Source: Saprospiraceae bacterium (lineage in GTDB: Bacteria; Bacteroidota; Bacteroidia; Chitinophagales; Saprospiraceae). Taken from it: 64,000 nt of DNA. Where the stretch lies: assembly GCA_016715245.1 (NCBI GenBank), contig JADKAS010000001.1, positions 248,001 through 312,000 on the forward strand, given 5' to 3'. Each line of letters opens with the position of its first letter. Positions within the stretch are counted from its first letter, which is position 1. Both the position numbers and the translations under genes were made by a program. Positions 60,574-64,000 of this stretch are shown here, one piece after another. The notes beneath the pieces were generated by a model, which was not told the DNA's origin, did no database searches, and was given only the letters and a program-made list of their open reading frames with translations.

Positions 60574-63094
60574 ATGGCTAAAAGACAAAAAGAAAAGAGT
60601 CCTGTGAAACCCAGGATCAATTGGCGCGACGAAAGAATTCCTAAGGTAATCGGCGTCATTTCCATTTTAACTGCAGTATATCTTTCAATTGCATTTGTAT
60701 CTTATTTATATACGTGGAAGTCCGATCAGGACAAAGTATTGCAGTTCTCATGGAGAATGCTTGCTCAAAATGATCTGATTGCAGAAAATTGGTTGGGCAG
60801 ATTGGGCGCCATTATTTCTAATGCATTTTTTTACTGGGGATTTGGATTGCCATCCATGATTTTTGTTGTTTTGCTTACAAGACTCGGATTTGATCTGGTC
60901 AGGCAAAGGCCCTTGGGTCCATTTTGGACATTAACAAGAAATTCCATAATTATCATGGCATTTTTTTTCTTTGCTTTTAGAATATATTTTCAGAAAATCT
61001 GAATTTACCTGGGGTGGCGCATTCGGTGAAAGTACGTGTATTTGGTTGAGTAATTTTCTGGGACAGGTTGGCCTTTTCTTTTTATTGTTGTTTACGATAG
61101 GTACCTGGTTTTTCTGGAGATTTAACCCGAATTTGTCAATGCTTTCAGTGGATAATCCATTCAAAGATTTTGAAATGCCAACATGGGACTTTTTTAAACC
61201 CTATGATGAAGATGATGATGTAAAATCCAATATCGCTAATAAAAAGGAAAAAAGTACCGAAACCATGATGTTTGGAAACAAACCTGACCTCGAAAAGGAT
61301 ACGTTTGTATTTCCTGAACAGACTGAAGATCTGTCGCATCAAAATAAGCAGGGAAATATGCAGGAACTTGAATTTAATTTACTTGACAGGGTTTTAAAAC
61401 CTTCAAAAGTATCGGATAATACACCTGATTTTGATTTGCAGATTGATTTTCCTCAGGATTATGACGAACCTATGGTTTCAGAATCTTTACTGGCCAGTAA
61501 TGGTGTGGGCCAAGTCCCGGTTTCTCCAGAAACGGAAATAGAAGCCGTAAAAATGAATGACCTTGTAGAGATGGAACCTTATGATCCGACAGCAGATTTG
61601 TCAAGATATAAATATCCGACAACAGAATTGCTTCTTGAGTATTCAGATCAGAAAATTGAAATAGACCGATCCGAACTCGAAGCCAATAAAGATCAGATCA
61701 TTTCTACTTTGTTGAATTACAAAATTGAGATTACGAAAATCCGTGCAACGATAGGTCCTACGGTTACATTATATGAAATTATACCGGCTCCGGGAGTTAA
61801 AATATCAAAAATCAAAAATCTTGAAGATGATATTGCATTGAGTCTTGCAGCCTTGGGAATCAGAATCATCGCTCCGATTCCGGGTAAAGGTACCATTGGT
61901 ATTGAAGTTCCCAATAAAAACAAACAAATAGTTTCTTTAAAAGAAGTATTATTATCAGAAAAATTTACTCAATCCAAAATGGCATTACCCATCGCTTTGG
62001 GAAAAACCATTTCCAATGAAGTATTTGTGGCTGATCTGGCTAAAATGCCCCACCTTCTTGTCGCAGGAGCAACAGGGCAGGGTAAGTCGGTAGGTATCAA
62101 TACGATTCTTATGTCCCTGCTTTATAAAAAGCACCCTTCACAGGTTAAATTGGTATTAATTGATCCTAAAAAAGTGGAACTTTTCCCCTACGGTCATTTG
62201 GATCAGCACTTTTTGGCTTTTCTTCCTGACCAGGACGAACCTATCATTACAGAGACCAGTAAAGTGATTAATACACTTAACTCCCTCTGTATAGAAATGG
62301 ATCACAGATACGATTTGCTCAAGGCAGCCAGGGTACGAAATATCAAAGAATACAATGAAAAATTTATGGAAAGGAAACTAAGTCCAAAAGATGGGCATAA
62401 GTTTTTACCATATATTGTTCTTGTGATTGATGAATTTGCCGACCTGATTATGACTGCGGGAAAAGAAGTGGAATTGCCGATAGCAAGATTAGCACAGTTG
62501 GCCAGGGCCATTGGAATTCATTTGATTATTGCGACACAACGGCCGTCCGTCAATATTATTACCGGTACCATCAAGGCCAATTTTCCGGCAAGATTAGCTT
62601 TTAAAGTAACTTCAAAAATTGATTCACGTACCATTCTGGATTCCGGGGGTGCAGATCAATTGATTGGCAGTGGAGATATGTTGCTCAGTATTGGAAGTAC
62701 CAATGTAAGGCTTCAGTGTGCTTTTGTTGATACCCCTGAAGTAGAAGAGGTCATTGACTTTATCAGTAAACAACAAGGGTATCCGGAACCATTTTATCTT
62801 CCTGAGTATAAAGCAGACGATGAGGGCGGGTACGATTCCAAAGATGTAAAAGCATCAGATTTGGATGATATGTTTGAAGATGCCGCAAGACTTGTTGTTT
62901 CAGCCCAGCATGGAAGTACTTCAATGATTCAGCGCAAAATGCAGTTGGGTTACAATCGTGCCGGTAGAATTATGGACCAGATGGAAGTTCTGGGAATCGT
63001 CGGCGAAGCGAAAGGCAGTAAACCAAGAGAAGTCCTCTTTTATTCAATGGAAGAACTGAACGCCTTTCTGCTTAATTTAAAGAGTCGAATATAG
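60574..63094 (+). CDS. ftsK: DNA translocase FtsK, frameshifted in the membrane domain
   Basis: FtsK couples division and chromosome-dimer resolution. The first frame (60574-61002) holds the N-terminus and the first membrane helices. It then ends shortly after I-I-I-M-A-F-F-F. The second frame (open from 60971) continues with L-L-L-E-Y-I-F-R-K-S and a fourth helix (G-L-F-F-L-L-L-F), an acidic linker, then the motor: Walker A G-A-T-G-Q-G-K-S-V-G, Walker B V-L-V-I-D-E-F-A-D, R-P-S-V-N-I-I-T-G and a gamma winged helix at the end (L-G-Y-N-R-A-G-R-I-M). The T8 run at 60961-60968 with one T too many explains the break; repaired length is about 839 residues. Loss is improbable because FtsK is normally essential. 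Confidence 0.9.
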
Positions 63095-63110
63095 AATACA
63101 GTATACAAAA

Positions 63111-63140
63111 TAAAAAAGGGGCATTTGCCCCTTTTTTATT
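63111..63140 (+). terminator. Intrinsic terminator of ftsK
   Basis: Stem AAAAAAGGGGC/GCCCCTTTTTT over a loop ATTT. It is bidirectional and also stops read-through from the minus-strand LysM gene. Confidence 0.9.
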
Positions 63141-63177
63141 TTTCCCAATATTATTTTAAGGAAACTTATATAGAAGC

Positions 63178-63681
63178 CTATCCTATATGAGGTATTCTTA
63201 AAACCTGACCAGGATAAATTAAATCAGGAGAAGTAAGCATGGGTTTGTTTGCTTCAAAAATAATATTGTACTTCATCATGTCACCATAATGAGCCTTTGC
63301 AATTTTTGAAAGTGAATCACCTTTTTTGACTTCATAAAAAACAGATTCTGGTTCTGTTTGTATTACAGAAATTCTGTCATCTACTGTTGCAATTCCTTCT
63401 ACATTTCCGAGCGTCAGAATTACTTTTTCTTTTGTTGACAAATTTTCTGTCTGACCATAAACAGTTACTTTGTCATCGTCAACTTCGATTGATAAATTTT
63501 CAACATTAAGATGGTGGCTTTTCACCATAGCTTCAAGTGTCGTTTCTCTTGATTTTTTTATGGCAGCCTGCATTTCTGCAACATTATCATTGGTGGATTT
63601 TACCACAGGTGCTTCTGCTTTTTCGTTTTTACCTGAAAACATTTTTGCACCGGCATTTTTAAGAAATGAAAATAAACCCAT
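63178..63681 (-). CDS. BON and LysM domain protein (Kbp/YgaU-like)
   Basis: A 167-residue protein of the Kbp type. A short N-terminal stretch is followed by a BON domain (about 55-110: I-E-V-D-D-D-K-V-T-V-Y-G, V-E-G-I-A-T-V-D-D-R) and a C-terminal LysM domain (about 115-165: Y-E-V-K-K-G-D-S-L-S-K-I-A, I-Y-P-G-Q-V-L-R-I-P). E. coli Kbp binds potassium in the cytoplasm and helps under osmotic stress. No signal peptide is visible here, fitting that. It converges with ftsK. Confidence 0.9.
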   Translation of the reverse strand: MGLFSFLKNAGAKMFSGKNEKAEAPVVKSTNDNVAEMQAAIKKSRETTLEAMVKSHHLNVENLSIEVDDDKVTVYGQTENLSTKEKVILTLGNVEGIATVDDRISVIQTEPESVFYEVKKGDSLSKIAKAHYGDMMKYNIIFEANKPMLTSPDLIYPGQVLRIPHIG

Positions 63682-64000
63682 AAGTTTTGTTTTAATAATT
63701 ATTTAAATACACTCAAAATCGAGCATATTTTAAATGTTTTTTTTGTTAAAAAAGTTTCAGATAAAATATGATTTTTTAAAATATTTAAAAGTATGTCAAA
63801 ATTTTCCTTTCCATTCTTAAAGTTACATACCAAACTTGAGATTTTTACATTGTGAATGGTAAAAAGGTAATTCCTATTCCTTTTGAATAAAATTTTCTGT
63901 AAAGAATGTAGCGAAACATTTGTTTCAATTATTTAATAGAAGGCAAATTAAGGAAAATACCAGATTTATGTCATCATTTTAACTTCAGAATAACGGGTTT
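63682..64000. other. AT-rich end of the window without a recognised gene
   Basis: 320 bp rich in A and T. It is the upstream region of the minus-strand Kbp-like gene; a TAACTTTA (one mismatch to TAnnTTTG) near 63820 on the minus strand could be its promoter. No ORF or RNA is supported. Confidence 0.4.

Overview
The window looks like ordinary chromosome from a member of the Bacteroidota, probably close to Saprospirales. The DNA is AT-rich, and many genes sit behind the phylum's -7 element TAnnTTTG. Four large secreted proteins end in type IX secretion (T9SS) sorting domains. Other phylum-typical genes are gldC, SprB-type repeats, DUF5683, DUF4293 and DUF3467 proteins, a FecR/STN-TonB receptor pair, and a degenerate DksA-like protein. 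There is no phage, integrase, CRISPR array or large island. The placement is inferred from gene content; no rRNA is present.

Layout. 0-12 kb: an ECF sigma factor with a one-helix membrane partner, a frameshifted orphan GldM-C-like protein, a YtcJ-type amidohydrolase, a 1446-residue metzincin protease with 12 PKD domains, a MerR regulator, threonine aldolase, a non-coding block with a cassette in three copies, and YceI behind an 18-bp palindrome. 12-24 kb: Tas-like aldo/keto reductase, a glycosyltransferase, the operon UPF0173-parA-parB-DUF5683, queD-gldC, a T9SS beta-propeller protein with rnhB, then prmA, DUF1761, SUI1 and a serine hydrolase. 24-34 kb: TonB receptor with FecR, DUF3467, an S41 protease, DUF4293, an FAD oxidoreductase, rsmG and the DksA-like gene. 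34-41 kb: smc, an AcpH-like gene, an LptF/G permease, and rpmI-rplT. 41-46.4 kb: a self-contained TetR-TolC-adaptor-ABC efflux operon with a visible operator. 46.5-64 kb: a second T9SS propeller protein, a duplicated tRNA-Lys/GIY-YIG module, a lipoprotein, rpsO, pnp, a YqaA-like protein, a SprB-repeat adhesin, a saccharopine-dehydrogenase-like gene, ftsK and a LysM/BON protein.

Five coding regions are each broken by one apparent single-base indel, usually in a homopolymer: the GldM-like gene, rsmG, the second propeller gene, a lipoprotein and ftsK. FtsK is normally essential, so uncorrected homopolymer errors in the assembly are the simplest explanation. The repaired reading is given for each.

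The least explained sequences are: (1) three copies of a ~105-bp cassette at 10444-10848, each with a GC-rich hairpin, a short ORF starting MKKTT and a terminator-like hairpin; (2) a duplicated tRNA-Lys/terminator/GIY-YIG module whose second tRNA is a chimera carrying two look-alike hairpins; and (3) a ~120-bp non-coding repeat found at 28.96 and 33.24 kb.
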